A stretch of DNA of 64,000 nt from Kordiimonas aquimaris (GCF_025574485.1 NZ_JAOBPO010000002.1:188501-252500); one strand, 5' to 3'. Shown: positions 1 to 9,734, counted from the first letter of the stretch. Notes: generated from the sequence alone by a model not told the origin. Program-made: numbers and translations.

Positions 1-1
1 C

Positions 2-697
2 GGCGTTCAGTTTCTGCGTCATGCGTCTGCGATGGTACGGATGTGGGATCAGGCGCGTATGGATGTTGGTATTTCGACAGGTCACGAGTCTGTTTTGCGG
101 GTCGGTGGGCAGGTCAGCCTGTGGGATGGTTATTTGATCCCGTGGCTTGGTTGGATGCGCCGCAACGCGCCAGATGTTGCCCTGCGCGCAGAGATGGGAC
201 ATGCCCTTGCGCTGACACAGCAGCTTGTGGATGGCTCGCTTGACTTTGCCGTTATGTACCGCCCGCAATATCGTCCGGGATTTGCCGCAGAAAAGATTTT
301 TGAAGAGGAGGTTATTCTTGTAACGACAGAACCGGACAAGAAAGACGTGTTTGATGAAAGCTATGTTCTGTCTTATTGGGGGCCGGAATTTCAGGCTGAC
401 CATGCCCTCAGCTTCCCAGAGATGACATCGCCCGCCCTTTCGATGGACCTTGGTACACGCGGTATCGAATATCTGTTTTTGAATGGTGGGTCATGTTATA
501 TCCCGCGCAGGGTGGTGGACAAGCATTTGCAGGCAGAGCGCCTGTGGCAGGTGCCCGGCACACCGGTGTTCCGGTACCCCGCCTATGTGATGTTTTCGGA
601 GTCTATTGAGGAAGACCTTGTTTCATCCGTTATGACCGGGTTGAAGGTCTGTGTGGTTACATCCTCAACCTCGAGCCGGCAATCAAGCGAACGCTGA
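2..697 (+). CDS. LysR-type transcriptional regulator, C-terminal part (5' end outside window)
   Basis: The reading frame is open from the first bases of the window, so the gene starts upstream and its DNA-binding domain is not visible. What remains is about 230 residues that read as a LysR substrate-binding domain: a segment of the type LWDGYLIPWL followed by a region where a phrase like LVDGSLDFAVMYRP marks the usual small-molecule cleft, then a second lobe. The ligand cannot be told. The last 20 residues are Ser/Thr/Arg-rich and do not look like a conserved LysR end, which could be natural variation. No target gene is visible in the window, so it may regulate genes to the left. Confidence 0.75.
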   Translation, partial: GVQFLRHASAMVRMWDQARMDVGISTGHESVLRVGGQVSLWDGYLIPWLGWMRRNAPDVALRAEMGHALALTQQLVDGSLDFAVMYRPQYRPGFAAEKIFEEEVILVTTEPDKKDVFDESYVLSYWGPEFQADHALSFPEMTSPALSMDLGTRGIEYLFLNGGSCYIPRRVVDKHLQAERLWQVPGTPVFRYPAYVMFSESIEEDLVSSVMTGLKVCVVTSSTSSRQSSER

Positions 698-952
698 CCG
701 CGCGGGCGGCGGGCTGATCTTTTTTTCGTGTTGTGTATGCCAGTTTCATGTGCATGTGGCTGTGTCATTTTATCTCCCCATTTTCTTATTCCATAAGAAC
801 TTGGGCGTATTATAGGCACACCTGAAAATTGGTATAGCGATATTAAATCATGGTTGTTATGCAATAATTAAATAGATATTGCGCAAACATATCGCTTTAG
901 TTTCGACTTTGAAAAAGGATACTGAAGACTGACCTTATTGAAGGAGAGTCTG

Positions 953-1237
953 ATGAAGTTTAAAGCAATAGCTTTTGCCGCTTCCTGCCTGCTTGTTGCG
1001 CCGGGTGCTATGGCATCCAGTTTAATGAACATGGATACCGTTGATTATGAAATTATTGTCATTGTCGGCGAAACCACCAGCACCATAACGATTAAAGCGG
1101 GGCAGATGATTGATGATATCTGCGACAATTGTATTATACAAATTGCAGGCGATGACAGTTCTGTTTTCGATGTTTATGTCAATGAGAGTGTCGCGATCAG
1201 GCAGGGAAAATTCTTTCTTCCCGATGAAGAAGAATAA
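953..1237 (+). CDS. small secreted acidic protein, unknown function
   Basis: A 94-residue protein starting at ATG 953, chosen over the in-frame TTG at 938 because AAGGAG at 941-946 sits at the right distance before the ATG. Residues 1-21 form a clear signal peptide (positively charged start, Ala/Leu core, ending near GAMAS), so the mature protein of about 73 residues is exported. The mature part is acidic, ends in DEEE, and holds two cysteines close together (DICDNC) that could form a disulfide or bind a metal. I do not recognise a family. It stands alone between the LysR gene and a secreted esterase; about 250 bases before it hold no gene. Confidence 0.55.
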   Translation: MKFKAIAFAASCLLVAPGAMASSLMNMDTVDYEIIVIVGETTSTITIKAGQMIDDICDNCIIQIAGDDSSVFDVYVNESVAIRQGKFFLPDEEE

Positions 1238-1422
1238 ATAAAACAGCGCCCCTTATTTGGTGATTGTTCTGCGGAGCGGGTAAAACGCACCGTGGCCTGA
1301 TGAGCTGTGTGAACCAGCGCAGCCTTTAGCGTGCTGCTGTCAAGGAAGGTATGCGCGATCATTTCCGGCTTGTGCCACCGCAACACGTAGGTGCATACTG
1401 CCTTCGTAATAAGGGGCAGCGC

Positions 1423-1599
1423 ATGATTATTGATGGCATCGAATACGAGGATGAACCGAGTTACACAGACATCAAAACCGGCAAGCCTGTTTATTACGCC
1501 AAACATGTACCTGATTTGTTGCGTGGTGCGGGCATGGGCGTTTATGCAAAACGCGGTGTCTGCTATTCTCATTTTCTTCGGTCTGCTCGCCATTCGTAA
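1423..1599 (+). CDS. possible small protein, perhaps frameshifted
   Basis: Low-confidence reading of the 512-base gap between two secreted-protein genes. From ATG 1423, preceded by AAGGGG at 1411-1416, a frame encodes a polar start (MIIDGIEYEDEPSYTD) that looks like real protein for about 38 residues, then becomes unconvincing. In the next frame over, from about 1540 to the stop at 1618, a typical membrane helix appears (sequence SAILIFFGLLAI followed by RNYFK). A single-base shift near 1540 would join them into a 65-residue protein with a C-terminal membrane anchor. It could also be chance. The rest of the gap shows nothing I can name. Confidence 0.25.
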   Translation: MIIDGIEYEDEPSYTDIKTGKPVYYAKHVPDLLRGAGMGVYAKRGVCYSHFLRSARHS

Positions 1600-1749
1600 C
1601 TATTTCAAACTGGGGTAGCCGCACCATAACGGTTTAATCACGCTATTGCCGCTTCGTCGCACAATACCCTCTATTCATAGTTTGCTGCTTTTTTGAATAA
1701 AGAAATTACCTAATATGCCTTTCATGGGAAATAAAGGGGAATACCACTC

Positions 1750-2556
1750 ATGAAAAATTTATTGTTACTGGTTGCATGTGTTGCAGTGAGCATTGGCTCT
1801 GTGGCTGGGCAGGCGCAGGACGATGCGAATACTGAAGTGTCGCTGGTGGGCACAACGGCCCACGCCTTTACATCTGATATTATGGGTGAGGACATTACCA
1901 TCGCAGTGTCTATTCCGTTTGGTTACAACCAAAGCGAGGATGCGTTTCCGCTGATGCTGGCGCTGGACGGTAACGTGATGTTTGGCATGACAAGCGAAGT
2001 GCCGCGCCTGATGTCATTTGAAGGTAGTGCGCCGCCCATGGTGGTGGCCAGTATCTTTTATGGCGATTTCCAGAAATGGATCGCTGGTCGTGCGCGCGAT
2101 TTTCATTCCAAAGACGGCGGTGCAGAAAAGTTCCTGGCGGCACTCAGGCAGGAAATCCTGCCGTTTATTGCAGCCAATTACCGGATAAAAGACGATGATA
2201 AAGCGCTGTATGGTCACTCGAGCGGTGGCTTGTTCGCGGCATTTGTAGCGGCAGAGGCCCCTACATTATTCCAGCGAATTCTGGCCAGCAGCCCATCATT
2301 GGAGGAAGAGCCCGCGTGGGCACCGACATTGCTCGCGAAAATGCGAGCAAACACAGCAGGCCTGCCGCGTATCTATTTTTCAGTTGATAAATCGGAGGTG
2401 GCTATGCAGGCCGCGATTGCACCGTTTGATACGTTGTTGTCTGGCGATGCAACACAGGGGCGCTACCGATATGATGTGATTGATCAGGGTGGTCATATGG
2501 CGGTTATCCCGAACGCATACGGTAAAGGCCTGCGCTGGTTATACGCTGCACCCTAG
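1750..2556 (+). CDS. secreted alpha/beta-hydrolase, putative esterase family
   Basis: 268 residues with a signal peptide at 1-23. The fold is that of the putative esterase family (PF00756; relatives include enterochelin esterase, IroE and S-formylglutathione hydrolase): the nucleophile elbow GHSSGG lies at residues 155-160 with Ser157, and a late GGH gives the catalytic His249; an aspartate near 213 (VDKSE) is a candidate third member of the triad. Substrate is unknown; IroE-like enzymes cut siderophore lactones, but no siderophore gene is nearby. The start has the purine-rich AAAGGGG at 1733-1739. The gene ends at a strong terminator shared with typA on the other strand. Confidence 0.8.
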   Translation: MKNLLLLVACVAVSIGSVAGQAQDDANTEVSLVGTTAHAFTSDIMGEDITIAVSIPFGYNQSEDAFPLMLALDGNVMFGMTSEVPRLMSFEGSAPPMVVASIFYGDFQKWIAGRARDFHSKDGGAEKFLAALRQEILPFIAANYRIKDDDKALYGHSSGGLFAAFVAAEAPTLFQRILASSPSLEEEPAWAPTLLAKMRANTAGLPRIYFSVDKSEVAMQAAIAPFDTLLSGDATQGRYRYDVIDQGGHMAVIPNAYGKGLRWLYAAP

Positions 2557-2575
2557 TGCCTGAATATAAGACAAT

Positions 2576-2612
2576 AAAAACGCCCCGACTGCATAACAAA
2601 CGGGGCGTTTTT
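2576..2612. terminator. bidirectional rho-independent terminator between esterase and typA
   Basis: A perfect 12-bp stem, AAAAACGCCCCG at 2576-2587 pairing with CGGGGCGTTTTT at 2601-2612, with a 13-base loop. It has a U-run on the 3' side in both directions, so it can end the esterase transcript on the plus strand and the typA transcript on the minus strand. Confidence 0.9.
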
Positions 2613-2632
2613 CTATGTTTATTTAAGCAGCC

Positions 2633-4468
2633 TTAACCTTCAACAGTGCGGCTTGCTTTTTTGCGCTCATGCGGCAGCAGATAGCGCTTGCGCAAGCGGA
2701 TGTTTTCAGGTGTTACCTCAACCAGTTCGTCATCGTTGATGTACGCCAGTGCTTCTTCAAGCGGCAGAATTTTCGGCGTCGTCATCTTGATAGCATCATC
2801 CTTACCGGATGCACGCATATTGGTAAGCTGTTTGGCTTTCTGTACGTTTACATCCAGATCATTATCGCGGCTGTTTTCACCGATGATCATGCCTTCATAT
2901 ACGTCAACACCGTGATTGATCATGATGGTGCCGCGCTCTTGCAGATAAAACAGCGCATATTGAACAGCCTTGCCGCTTGCGGTTGCTACGAGCACACCGC
3001 GCTGGCGTGCACGGATTGGACCTTTGTAAGCATCGTAACGGTCGTAAGCGCGGGCCATGATGCCCGTGCCGCGTGTGTCTGTTAAAAATTCGCCGTGATA
3101 GCCGATAAGGCCGCGCGCAGGCGCATCAAACGTCAGGCGAACCTTGCCACCACCAGATGGTACCATGCCTTTAAGTTCGGCTTTACGCAGTGACATTTTT
3201 TCAACCACTGAACCTTGATACTGTTCGTCTACATCGATTTGAACGGTCTCGTAAGGCTCAAGGCGCTTGCAGTTTTCATCCTGTTTGAACAGAACGCGGG
3301 GGCGGCTAATCGCCAATTCAAAACCTTCGCGGCGCATTGTTTCAATAAGCACACCAAGCTGTAGCTCACCGCGGCCAGCAACCTCGAATGCGTCTTTGCT
3401 TGAAGACTCTGTTACCTCAATGGCAACGTTGCCTTCCGCTTCGCGCATCAAGCGGTCACGGATAACGCGGCTGGTTACATGTTTGCCTTCGCGGCCCGCA
3501 AGCGGGCTGTCGTTTACCATGAAGGTCATGGCAAGTGTTGGCGGATCAACCGGTATGGCGTGTAACGCTTCGGTTACCTCTGGCACCGCGATGGTGTCTG
3601 CAACGGTTGCTTCCGTAAGGCCTGCGATGGCGACAATGTCGCCAGCTTCTGCTTCTTCAACCGGTACACGGTCTAACCCGCGGAACGCGAGCAATTTGGA
3701 AATACGGCCTGTTTCAATGACCTTGCCATCACGTGCGAGGGCATGAATAGGCGAGCCGACTTTGATTTTGCCTGTTTCGATACGGCCTGTCAGAATACGG
3801 CCAACGAAATTGTCACGGTCCAGCAGGCTAATTAGCATAGAAAATGGCTTGTCGATGTTACCGTCTGTTACCACTTTGGGTGATGGTACATGCTCGATGA
3901 TTTTCTCGAACAACGGGTGCAGGTTTTCCCGCGGGCCGTCCAGCTCATCATCACACCAACCGTCACGGCCAGAGGCATACATCACCGGAAAATCCAGCTG
4001 ATCGTCGTTGGCGTCAAGGTTTACGAACAAGTCGAAGCATGCATCGGTAGCAGCGTCTGGGTCACCGTCTGGCTTGTCTACTTTGTTCACCACAACAATT
4101 GGACGCAGACCAAGTGCAAGCGCCTTCATGGTCACAAATTTAGTTTGTGGCATTGGGCCTTCTGCGGCGTCCACCAAAAGCACAACACCGTCCACCATTG
4201 AGAGGATGCGTTCAACCTCGCCGCCGAAATCGGCGTGACCAGGTGTGTCTACGATGTTAACGCGCGTGTCGTTCCACATAACAGACGTACATTTTGCGAG
4301 AATGGTAATGCCGCGTTCTTTTTCAAGATCGCCGCTGTCCATCGCGCGTTCGTCCATGCGCTGGTTATCGCGCAGCATGCCTGACTGTTTGAACAGGTTA
4401 TCCACCAGTGTGGTTTTGCCGTGGTCAACGTGTGCGATGATCGCAATATTGCGAATTTTCTTCGTCAT
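2633..4468 (-). CDS. typA: translational GTPase TypA/BipA
   Basis: 611 residues, the normal length for TypA/BipA, a ribosome-associated GTPase of the EF-G/LepA superfamily that assists 50S assembly and growth under stress, including cold. The GTPase domain starts at once: G1 AHVDHGKTT at residues 12-20, G3 DTPGHADF near 76, G4 NKVD near 130. These are followed by the EF-Tu-like barrel, the EF-G III/V-like domains and the TypA-specific C-terminal region with conserved [10 protein letters not shown]. The start ATG follows GGAAGCACC. It is a stand-alone gene, convergent with the esterase through the shared terminator. Confidence 0.97.
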   Translation of the reverse strand: MTKKIRNIAIIAHVDHGKTTLVDNLFKQSGMLRDNQRMDERAMDSGDLEKERGITILAKCTSVMWNDTRVNIVDTPGHADFGGEVERILSMVDGVVLLVDAAEGPMPQTKFVTMKALALGLRPIVVVNKVDKPDGDPDAATDACFDLFVNLDANDDQLDFPVMYASGRDGWCDDELDGPRENLHPLFEKIIEHVPSPKVVTDGNIDKPFSMLISLLDRDNFVGRILTGRIETGKIKVGSPIHALARDGKVIETGRISKLLAFRGLDRVPVEEAEAGDIVAIAGLTEATVADTIAVPEVTEALHAIPVDPPTLAMTFMVNDSPLAGREGKHVTSRVIRDRLMREAEGNVAIEVTESSSKDAFEVAGRGELQLGVLIETMRREGFELAISRPRVLFKQDENCKRLEPYETVQIDVDEQYQGSVVEKMSLRKAELKGMVPSGGGKVRLTFDAPARGLIGYHGEFLTDTRGTGIMARAYDRYDAYKGPIRARQRGVLVATASGKAVQYALFYLQERGTIMINHGVDVYEGMIIGENSRDNDLDVNVQKAKQLTNMRASGKDDAIKMTTPKILPLEEALAYINDDELVEVTPENIRLRKRYLLPHERKKASRTVEG

Positions 4469-4931
4469 GATGGTGCTTCCAATTTACCAAGGCGCTTTTA
4501 CACAAATGCATATGGGAGCGCGTTTGGCTCAAATATAAAAAGAGGCTGCATGCGCGGTTTTCGCTGCACGGCCCCTTTTCCTCAAACTCGCGCGCCTTAT
4601 ACGGGGGATTACCCGTTGCGGCAAGCGAAAAGGGGATTCTAGAGGGGCAGCCCTCTTTGTGATGTTTACATGAAGGATACGAGTGCCGTGTTCTGCTCAT
4701 ATTCAGGGCGGTATTTGGGGAGAAATATCCGTAACTTCACTAATGAGAAAACCACCACAACGGCAATGTTATTGAGGAAAAATGAATGATGGATGTCATG
4801 CGCGGCTGTTACAAAATCGTTGGTAGCTGTTAACCGATAATAAGCCGGAATGTAGTGTTGAAACGAGTTAAGTGTGTAATATTAGTTTTTAATAAAGACA
4901 GCTCAGACTGCGAACCAATGAAGTCCAAAGG
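4469..4931. other. 463-base intergenic region upstream of typA
   Basis: No credible gene on either strand. It must hold the typA promoter (minus strand) and the end of the binding-protein gene at 4932. A small hairpin, AGAGGG/CCCTCT with loop GCAG at 4641-4656, is followed by only a weak T-stretch. Otherwise I see nothing. Confidence 0.5.
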
Positions 4932-5690
4932 TTATTGGTTTAGGCACGACATAATTCTGGCACGGAATTGAGCAAGAAATTCCGGTTCATATTTTGCCAT
5001 ATGTTGTGATGCTTCAATATAAACAGGTAATCTTTTATACTCTATTGTTGATACATGCTTATTGAATGATCGTTTTGTGTCCCCTTTCAGTTTGAAACCG
5101 AAATCAACTGCAAGCACAGCGTCCACTTGTCTGGATAACAGCATCGATAACAAACGGTTATGATCTGCACTTCCTTGTACCCAGTTGTAACCTTCTGCGC
5201 GCAATTTGGCCTCGAATGTTGATCCTTTGTATGCAGTAACAAGCGATTTTTGTTTGAAAGATATGCTCTGTGTGTCCGTGGCGTCTGATTTGCGCTGGTA
5301 CCAGAAGAATTTTACCTCCCCAACAGGCCCGATCATGCGTGCCTGCCTTTCAGGGTCATCTGATTTGCCTGCAGGAAACCAAAATGTGTGCTTCATCTTA
5401 TTGACCACGGCTTGCGCACGTGAAAGCGGTGCAAAGGCAAAGTCATAATTGAACGGCAAGTGTGTGTTCGCACATGCCAGAGTTTCTGGCACTTTACCTT
5501 CGGCGACACTGTTTGCGTCGAAGCGGGAAAACGTTGTGTCTCCGTGCGAGAAAATTGTGATGTCAGGCGCATCTGCCGTGTTTGTGGTATCAGCAAATGC
5601 TGCGGTAAATGCAAGGTTGCTTGCTGAGATGAAATACAAAGCCAGCAGGATTACAGTAGTTTTTATAATGGATTTTTGATTTTTTTTCAC
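4932..5690 (-). CDS. periplasmic solute-binding-protein-like protein (paralogue 1)
   Basis: 252 residues with an N-terminal signal/anchor segment (residues 11-33, TTVILLALYFISAS). The rest resembles the bacterial extracellular solute-binding family 3 (type II periplasmic fold): an early ITIFSHGD strand, a GPVGE hinge region near 122, and a late stretch VDAVLAVDFGF typical of the second lobe. No ABC permease or ATPase is nearby, so it may act as a sensor or orphan receptor and not as a transporter part. It has the same length as its downstream-coordinate neighbour (5797-6555), with shared blocks such as PLSRA/PLSRS, DPERQARMIGPVG/DPERMRRLIGPVG and YNWVQGSADHNRL/YNWVSGSADYNRL. The two are an old tandem duplication. 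Confidence 0.65.
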   Translation of the reverse strand: MKKNQKSIIKTTVILLALYFISASNLAFTAAFADTTNTADAPDITIFSHGDTTFSRFDANSVAEGKVPETLACANTHLPFNYDFAFAPLSRAQAVVNKMKHTFWFPAGKSDDPERQARMIGPVGEVKFFWYQRKSDATDTQSISFKQKSLVTAYKGSTFEAKLRAEGYNWVQGSADHNRLLSMLLSRQVDAVLAVDFGFKLKGDTKRSFNKHVSTIEYKRLPVYIEASQHMAKYEPEFLAQFRARIMSCLNQ

Positions 5691-5796
5691 AACTTGGTGC
5701 CACGTTATTTGACCCCAATTTAAATATTATGTTGAAATAGTTAACAAGCTCTAACCAATAGATACGATGTCCAATTTTATCAGGGAACCGAGGTAG

Positions 5797-6555
5797 CTAT
5801 TTGCCCAAGCAGGTATGGATTGTGCTATCTAATATGTTAACAAATTGAGGTTCATTCTTGTACATGTACCGCGAAACCTGAATGCTAACTTTTACGCTTT
5901 TGTCTAGGGTTCTGCGGGTGTGTTTTTCAAAAAGAATTTGCGTATCCTTATTCAGCGCACGATGGAAATCGACCGCAAGCATGGCATCAACCCTGTTGGT
6001 CATTAACATATAGATAAGGCGGTTATAGTCTGCGCTTCCGCTCACCCAATTATATCCACTTTCTTGCAGTTCTTCTGCAAATGTAGATTTTGTATAGGCA
6101 GTGACACGTGCTTTGGTTTTGAATTCTTCTGAATGTGGATCAAGCGTGCTTGACTTCAATTGATACCAATATGAATTCAGGTCACCTACGGGGCCAATGA
6201 GGCGTCTCATTCGTTCTGGGTCCCCTTGATGTGTCGATGGGAACCAGAGAATATGCTCTTGTGCATTAATGAGATTCCGAGAGCGGGAGAGCGGTGCGAT
6301 AACAAATTCATATGTGAATTGCATTTTGTTTGCTGCACAGTGCATTAGCTCAGGGACAATACCCTGTGCTGGTTTGTTTTCTGGAAATTGTGCAAAGAAA
6401 GTGTCGCGGTGCGTGTAGATTTTAAGGTGTGGTACGCTTGCATTGCGTTCAGTGTGTGCACCGTCTTGCGCTGTTGCAGTATCATTTAAATAAGCAGTAC
6501 ATAAGGCCAGTAATGCTATGCTTATATTTAGAGCTCTTTTTTGAAGTTTTATCAT
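5797..6555 (-). CDS. periplasmic solute-binding-protein-like protein (paralogue 2)
   Basis: 252 residues, the upstream member (in transcription order) of the tandem pair with 4932-5690, 106 bases apart and likely co-transcribed. A signal peptide covers residues 1-29, ending near TATAQD. The mature protein shows the same landmarks as its paralogue: LKIYTHRDTFF at the first strand, RRLIGPVGD near 120, GYNWVSGSADYNRL near 170 and RVDAMLAVDF near 190. Both end with a single cysteine near the C-terminus (HTCLG / MSCLN), which with an early cysteine (LMHCAA / LACANT) could form a conserved disulfide. The ligand is unknown. The divergence between the copies suggests different ligands. Confidence 0.65.
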   Translation of the reverse strand: MIKLQKRALNISIALLALCTAYLNDTATAQDGAHTERNASVPHLKIYTHRDTFFAQFPENKPAQGIVPELMHCAANKMQFTYEFVIAPLSRSRNLINAQEHILWFPSTHQGDPERMRRLIGPVGDLNSYWYQLKSSTLDPHSEEFKTKARVTAYTKSTFAEELQESGYNWVSGSADYNRLIYMLMTNRVDAMLAVDFHRALNKDTQILFEKHTRRTLDKSVKVSIQVSRYMYKNEPQFVNILDSTIHTCLGK

Positions 6556-6674
6556 AGAGCTGATACCGCAAAATATGTTTCCATAGAGTATGTTATACGC
6601 AAATAATTAATAAAGTCTTTTTAGTAAGTTTGTTTGCCTTATTTGTGATGTTTTGCCTGTGCCTATTAAGCGTT

Positions 6675-7037
6675 TTACTCGGAAAAACATATTTTGTTTT
6701 TATCCAGGTCTCTCACATATGCAGAAAAACGAGGCCCTCGTTGATTTGGCTCGCCTTCACAGACACCGCCCAATTCTATAGCCTTTTTATGAAGTCTTTT
6801 CACTTCTTCGACAGAGCCAACACCAAAACCAACCATTGTTCCATTTCCATTAGTTGCAGGTTCCTGATTAAAAGGGATTGCTACTGCAAATGCAGAATCT
6901 TTATCTTCGCCCTGCCAGAAGGCCATTCTGTCAGTTGATAAAACCTGATTAAATTCTGTTTTTTCGAAAAGTAAATCATAGAATTTAATTGAAGCGTCCA
7001 TGTTGTTTGTTCCAAGAACGGCATAGTTTATTTTCAT
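6675..7037 (-). CDS. VOC (glyoxalase/bleomycin-resistance) family protein
   Basis: 120 residues forming two beta-alpha-beta-beta-beta units of the vicinal oxygen chelate superfamily: it begins MKINYAVLGTNNMDASIKFY, the standard first module, and ends with DLDKNKICFSE, where the last Glu is the usual metal-ligand position. Members include glyoxalase I-like enzymes, dioxygenases and antibiotic-binding proteins, so the reaction cannot be given. The first strand lacks the usual His (it has AVLGTNN), so the metal site may be incomplete and the protein may not be a glyoxalase. It is transcribed alone, upstream of the binding-protein pair on the same strand. Confidence 0.75.
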   Translation of the reverse strand: MKINYAVLGTNNMDASIKFYDLLFEKTEFNQVLSTDRMAFWQGEDKDSAFAVAIPFNQEPATNGNGTMVGFGVGSVEEVKRLHKKAIELGGVCEGEPNQRGPRFSAYVRDLDKNKICFSE

Positions 7038-7370
7038 AATTTAATATCTCATAAGGTTGACGGAATAATAGACGAAACTTCGCGCATTCGCTGATCAAAA
7101 CGATAACTATCTTCAGCATTTTTCTAGTGCTGTTTTCATCTGATTATCTAGCACGGCTAACTGCCGAAATATGTCAGTAGTGTTTGTAAAACCTGACGCA
7201 GACAATTGCCTGCGCTTGGCAAAATAAGGAGAGTGTCTAGTTAGGGCCTTCACCTGCTTGTGCAGCGCCCTCTCTCTGAGCTTGCCGCAAACCCGCCGTT
7301 CAATTGGGGGTAAGGTGTGGCATGCCTAAAAGCGTTGTTCGTTTGCTCTTGGTACTATTTCGGTATGCTT
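7038..7370. other. 333-base intergenic region, nothing identified
   Basis: No gene, hairpin terminator or repeat that I can support. A 29-codon plus-strand frame at 7322 overlaps the end of the glycosyltransferase antisense and has no ribosome-binding site, so it was not called. Confidence 0.4.
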
Positions 7371-8489
7371 TCACGCCTGTACTTGCAGCGCGCCAAGGAA
7401 CTGTTGACTGACTGTTTTCCAGTTATAATAGTGAGCGAAATCACGACACGCGGCACGATCAATTTTCAATGCTTCCTCAATCGCGACAGACAGGTCTTTG
7501 TCGAGCCCAGCAATTGGCGTTGACCAATTCGCGAAATGTTTCGTTTGAGGGCCTTGACCAGTTGGACCAAGCACATCTACCGGACCTTGCACCGGATATG
7601 CTGCCACAGGGGTGCCTGCAGCCAATGCTTCAATCATAACCAAGCCAAAGGTGTCTGTTTTCGAAGGGAATACAAATACATCGGCATCCGCGTATAATTG
7701 TGCCAGTTCAGTGCCAAATTTGGCGCCCAAAAAGTCGACATCTGGGTGAGCAGCTTTCAATTTATTAAATGCCGGACCGTCACCAACAACTACCTTGGTG
7801 CCATGTGTTTTACAAGTAAGGAAGGCCTCGATATTTTTTTCGACTGCAACACGACCCACGTATAGCAAGGTTGGTTTATTTTGTGTTGATCTGGTTGTGT
7901 TGGGTTTAAAGCTTCTTGGCCGAAACAGGCTGGTATCAACACCGCGTGTCCACGGCATTAGGTTTGCAAAGCCGCGTTTGTGCAGCATGTTGCTGACTGT
8001 TGGTGTAGCAACCAGAACGCCAGCACTTCGGCTGTGGAAGTGTCGGAAAATCGGGTAAAATATGTTTGCTGACAATCTGGTGCGCGCTTCAATGTATTCA
8101 GGAAATGCAGTGTGGTATGCCGTCGTGAATGATACATTATTTCGGACACACCACCGCCGTGCGGCCCACCCTAATGGCCCTTCTGTTGCAATGTGAATGG
8201 CGTCAGGCTTAAATTTACGCAAAAACGCAGACATGCGAAACATGGTGTTGATGGCAAGGCGTATCTCTGGATATGTCGGGCAAGCTATGGTCTTGAAGCG
8301 GTTTGGCGTAATCATTAACACGCGGTGTCCTTCAGTGCGTAGTTCACGGCGCAAGCTATCAAGAGTGCGTACCACGCCGTTTACCTGCGGGTGCCACGCG
8401 TCTGTTATCAGGCAAATTCTTAGCTTCTTGTCCTTTGGGCTTATCGTAGTGCTTTTAAGATTGTCTGCAAAACTGTGTGAATGGATCAT
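7371..8489 (-). CDS. glycosyltransferase family 4 (GT-B fold)
   Basis: 372 residues. The N-terminal Rossmann lobe opens with LRICLITDAWHPQVNGVVRT, the signature of the GT4 group that contains MgtA/PimB-like and sulfoquinovosyl-diacylglycerol synthase-like enzymes. The C-terminal lobe has LLYVGRVAVEKNIEAFL and the donor-binding E-x7-E region around FGLVMIEALAAGTPVAAYP. It probably transfers a sugar from a nucleotide donor to a membrane lipid at the inner leaflet. It follows the metallophosphoesterase by 2 bases on the same strand, so the two are co-translated. Alphaproteobacteria commonly carry this pair, which points to envelope lipid or lipid A-related glycosylation; the acceptor is inferred only. 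Confidence 0.88.
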   Translation of the reverse strand: MIHSHSFADNLKSTTISPKDKKLRICLITDAWHPQVNGVVRTLDSLRRELRTEGHRVLMITPNRFKTIACPTYPEIRLAINTMFRMSAFLRKFKPDAIHIATEGPLGWAARRWCVRNNVSFTTAYHTAFPEYIEARTRLSANIFYPIFRHFHSRSAGVLVATPTVSNMLHKRGFANLMPWTRGVDTSLFRPRSFKPNTTRSTQNKPTLLYVGRVAVEKNIEAFLTCKTHGTKVVVGDGPAFNKLKAAHPDVDFLGAKFGTELAQLYADADVFVFPSKTDTFGLVMIEALAAGTPVAAYPVQGPVDVLGPTGQGPQTKHFANWSTPIAGLDKDLSVAIEEALKIDRAACRDFAHYYNWKTVSQQFLGALQVQA

Positions 8490-8491
8490 GA

Positions 8492-9463
8492 TTATTCTGC
8501 CGCTATGGGAATAGGGGGAGTTGAAGCTTCTTTTTTGCGTTTCTTGGGTTTACGTATTTTTTGTCTTTTGGTGGATAACGGGTTTTGATTTTCATGGCGT
8601 GCGGCAATTTCATCTGCCCAGTGCAATATCTCGAATTTGCCGTTGCTGTGTTCCACCAGCGCGGTGCAGCTTTCGACCCAGTCGCCATCATTCATATATT
8701 TGACGCCGTCAAAATCCCGGCATTCAGCGTGATGAATATGACCGCATATAACGCCGTCAACACCACGGCGTTTGGCTTCATATGCAACGGCTTCCTCAAA
8801 CTTTCCTATGTATTCAACGGCATTCTTAACCTTGTGTTTCAGGTATGCTGAAAGTGACCAATAGTCATAGCCGAGGAGCCGGCGTATACCGTTTAAGGAG
8901 GTGTTTAACCGCAACAGTAAACCATAGGCACGATCACCAATATGGGCGAGCCATCTGGCGTATTTCACAACACCGTCAAATTGATCACCGTGTAACACCC
9001 AATAACGTTTGCCATCTGCGCTTTCATAAATGACCTCATGTGCCAACGAGACACCAGCAAGGTCATGCCCTTCAAACCCGCGCAAACCTTCATCATGGTT
9101 GCCCGGCACATAGACGATTTTTACGCCGTGTTTCGCCATTTTCAGAATGCGCCGAATAACGTCGTTGTGGGTCGTGTCCCAGTACCATGAGCGTTTTATT
9201 TGCCATCCGTCGATTATGTCACCAACAAGATACAATTGCTCGCAGTGTATGGTTTTAAGGAAATCCAGCAGCAAATCCACACGCGCAGCTTTGGTGCCTA
9301 AATGTGTATCGGATATAAACACACTGCGGTAAGTGTAATTTTTATCTTGTTTTGAGGTATGGTTTCCTGTGTGGGTGTCTGTGTCATTGTCTGATATGAA
9401 CGCCTCCAAAATATCGTCATTTACGGGAATATCTTTTTGTAAAGCGCGGGAAAGCATGGTCAT
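8492..9463 (-). CDS. LpxH-like metallophosphoesterase (UDP-2,3-diacylglucosamine diphosphatase family)
   Basis: About 323 residues from ATG 9463; a longer TTG start at 9496 has no better ribosome-binding site, so the start is not certain. All calcineurin-type dimetal motifs are present in order: ISDTHLG, VGDIIDGW, PGNHDE, LHGDQFDG and CGHIHH. The domain is preceded by about 45 polar residues and ends in a Lys/Arg-rich tail that could touch the membrane. LpxH cleaves UDP-2,3-diacylglucosamine to lipid X in lipid A synthesis, but alphaproteobacteria often use LpxI for that step, so this relative may act on another phospholipid or nucleotide-sugar. It forms an operon with the GT4 gene. Confidence 0.85.
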   Translation of the reverse strand: MTMLSRALQKDIPVNDDILEAFISDNDTDTHTGNHTSKQDKNYTYRSVFISDTHLGTKAARVDLLLDFLKTIHCEQLYLVGDIIDGWQIKRSWYWDTTHNDVIRRILKMAKHGVKIVYVPGNHDEGLRGFEGHDLAGVSLAHEVIYESADGKRYWVLHGDQFDGVVKYARWLAHIGDRAYGLLLRLNTSLNGIRRLLGYDYWSLSAYLKHKVKNAVEYIGKFEEAVAYEAKRRGVDGVICGHIHHAECRDFDGVKYMNDGDWVESCTALVEHSNGKFEILHWADEIAARHENQNPLSTKRQKIRKPKKRKKEASTPPIPIAAE

Positions 9464-9734
9464 CGCGGTATGTACCTTTGCCGGGTTATGTCCCAAGTGT
9501 TGATCGAATGATTTCGACTTCTAGGCGATGTCTTGTTGGCGGCGACCATGGCGCTGCCCTGTGACAACTCTGTGTAGTCTGCATGAAGGTTTTTTGAAAA
9601 AACCGTTTAACGCGATTCGCACATCTTCAGGCTGTGCTGAAGCATTAATCGAGCAAAGGTGTTGATTTTCAATTGAAATTTTTATCGCGTAAACGCAACA
9701 ATATTACCTATTTAAATCATAAGTTTAGCCGTAG

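Noticed and set aside
583-864. 93-codon minus-strand frame at the end of the LysR gene
   Set aside because: Partly antisense to the LysR domain, no ribosome-binding site and no family.
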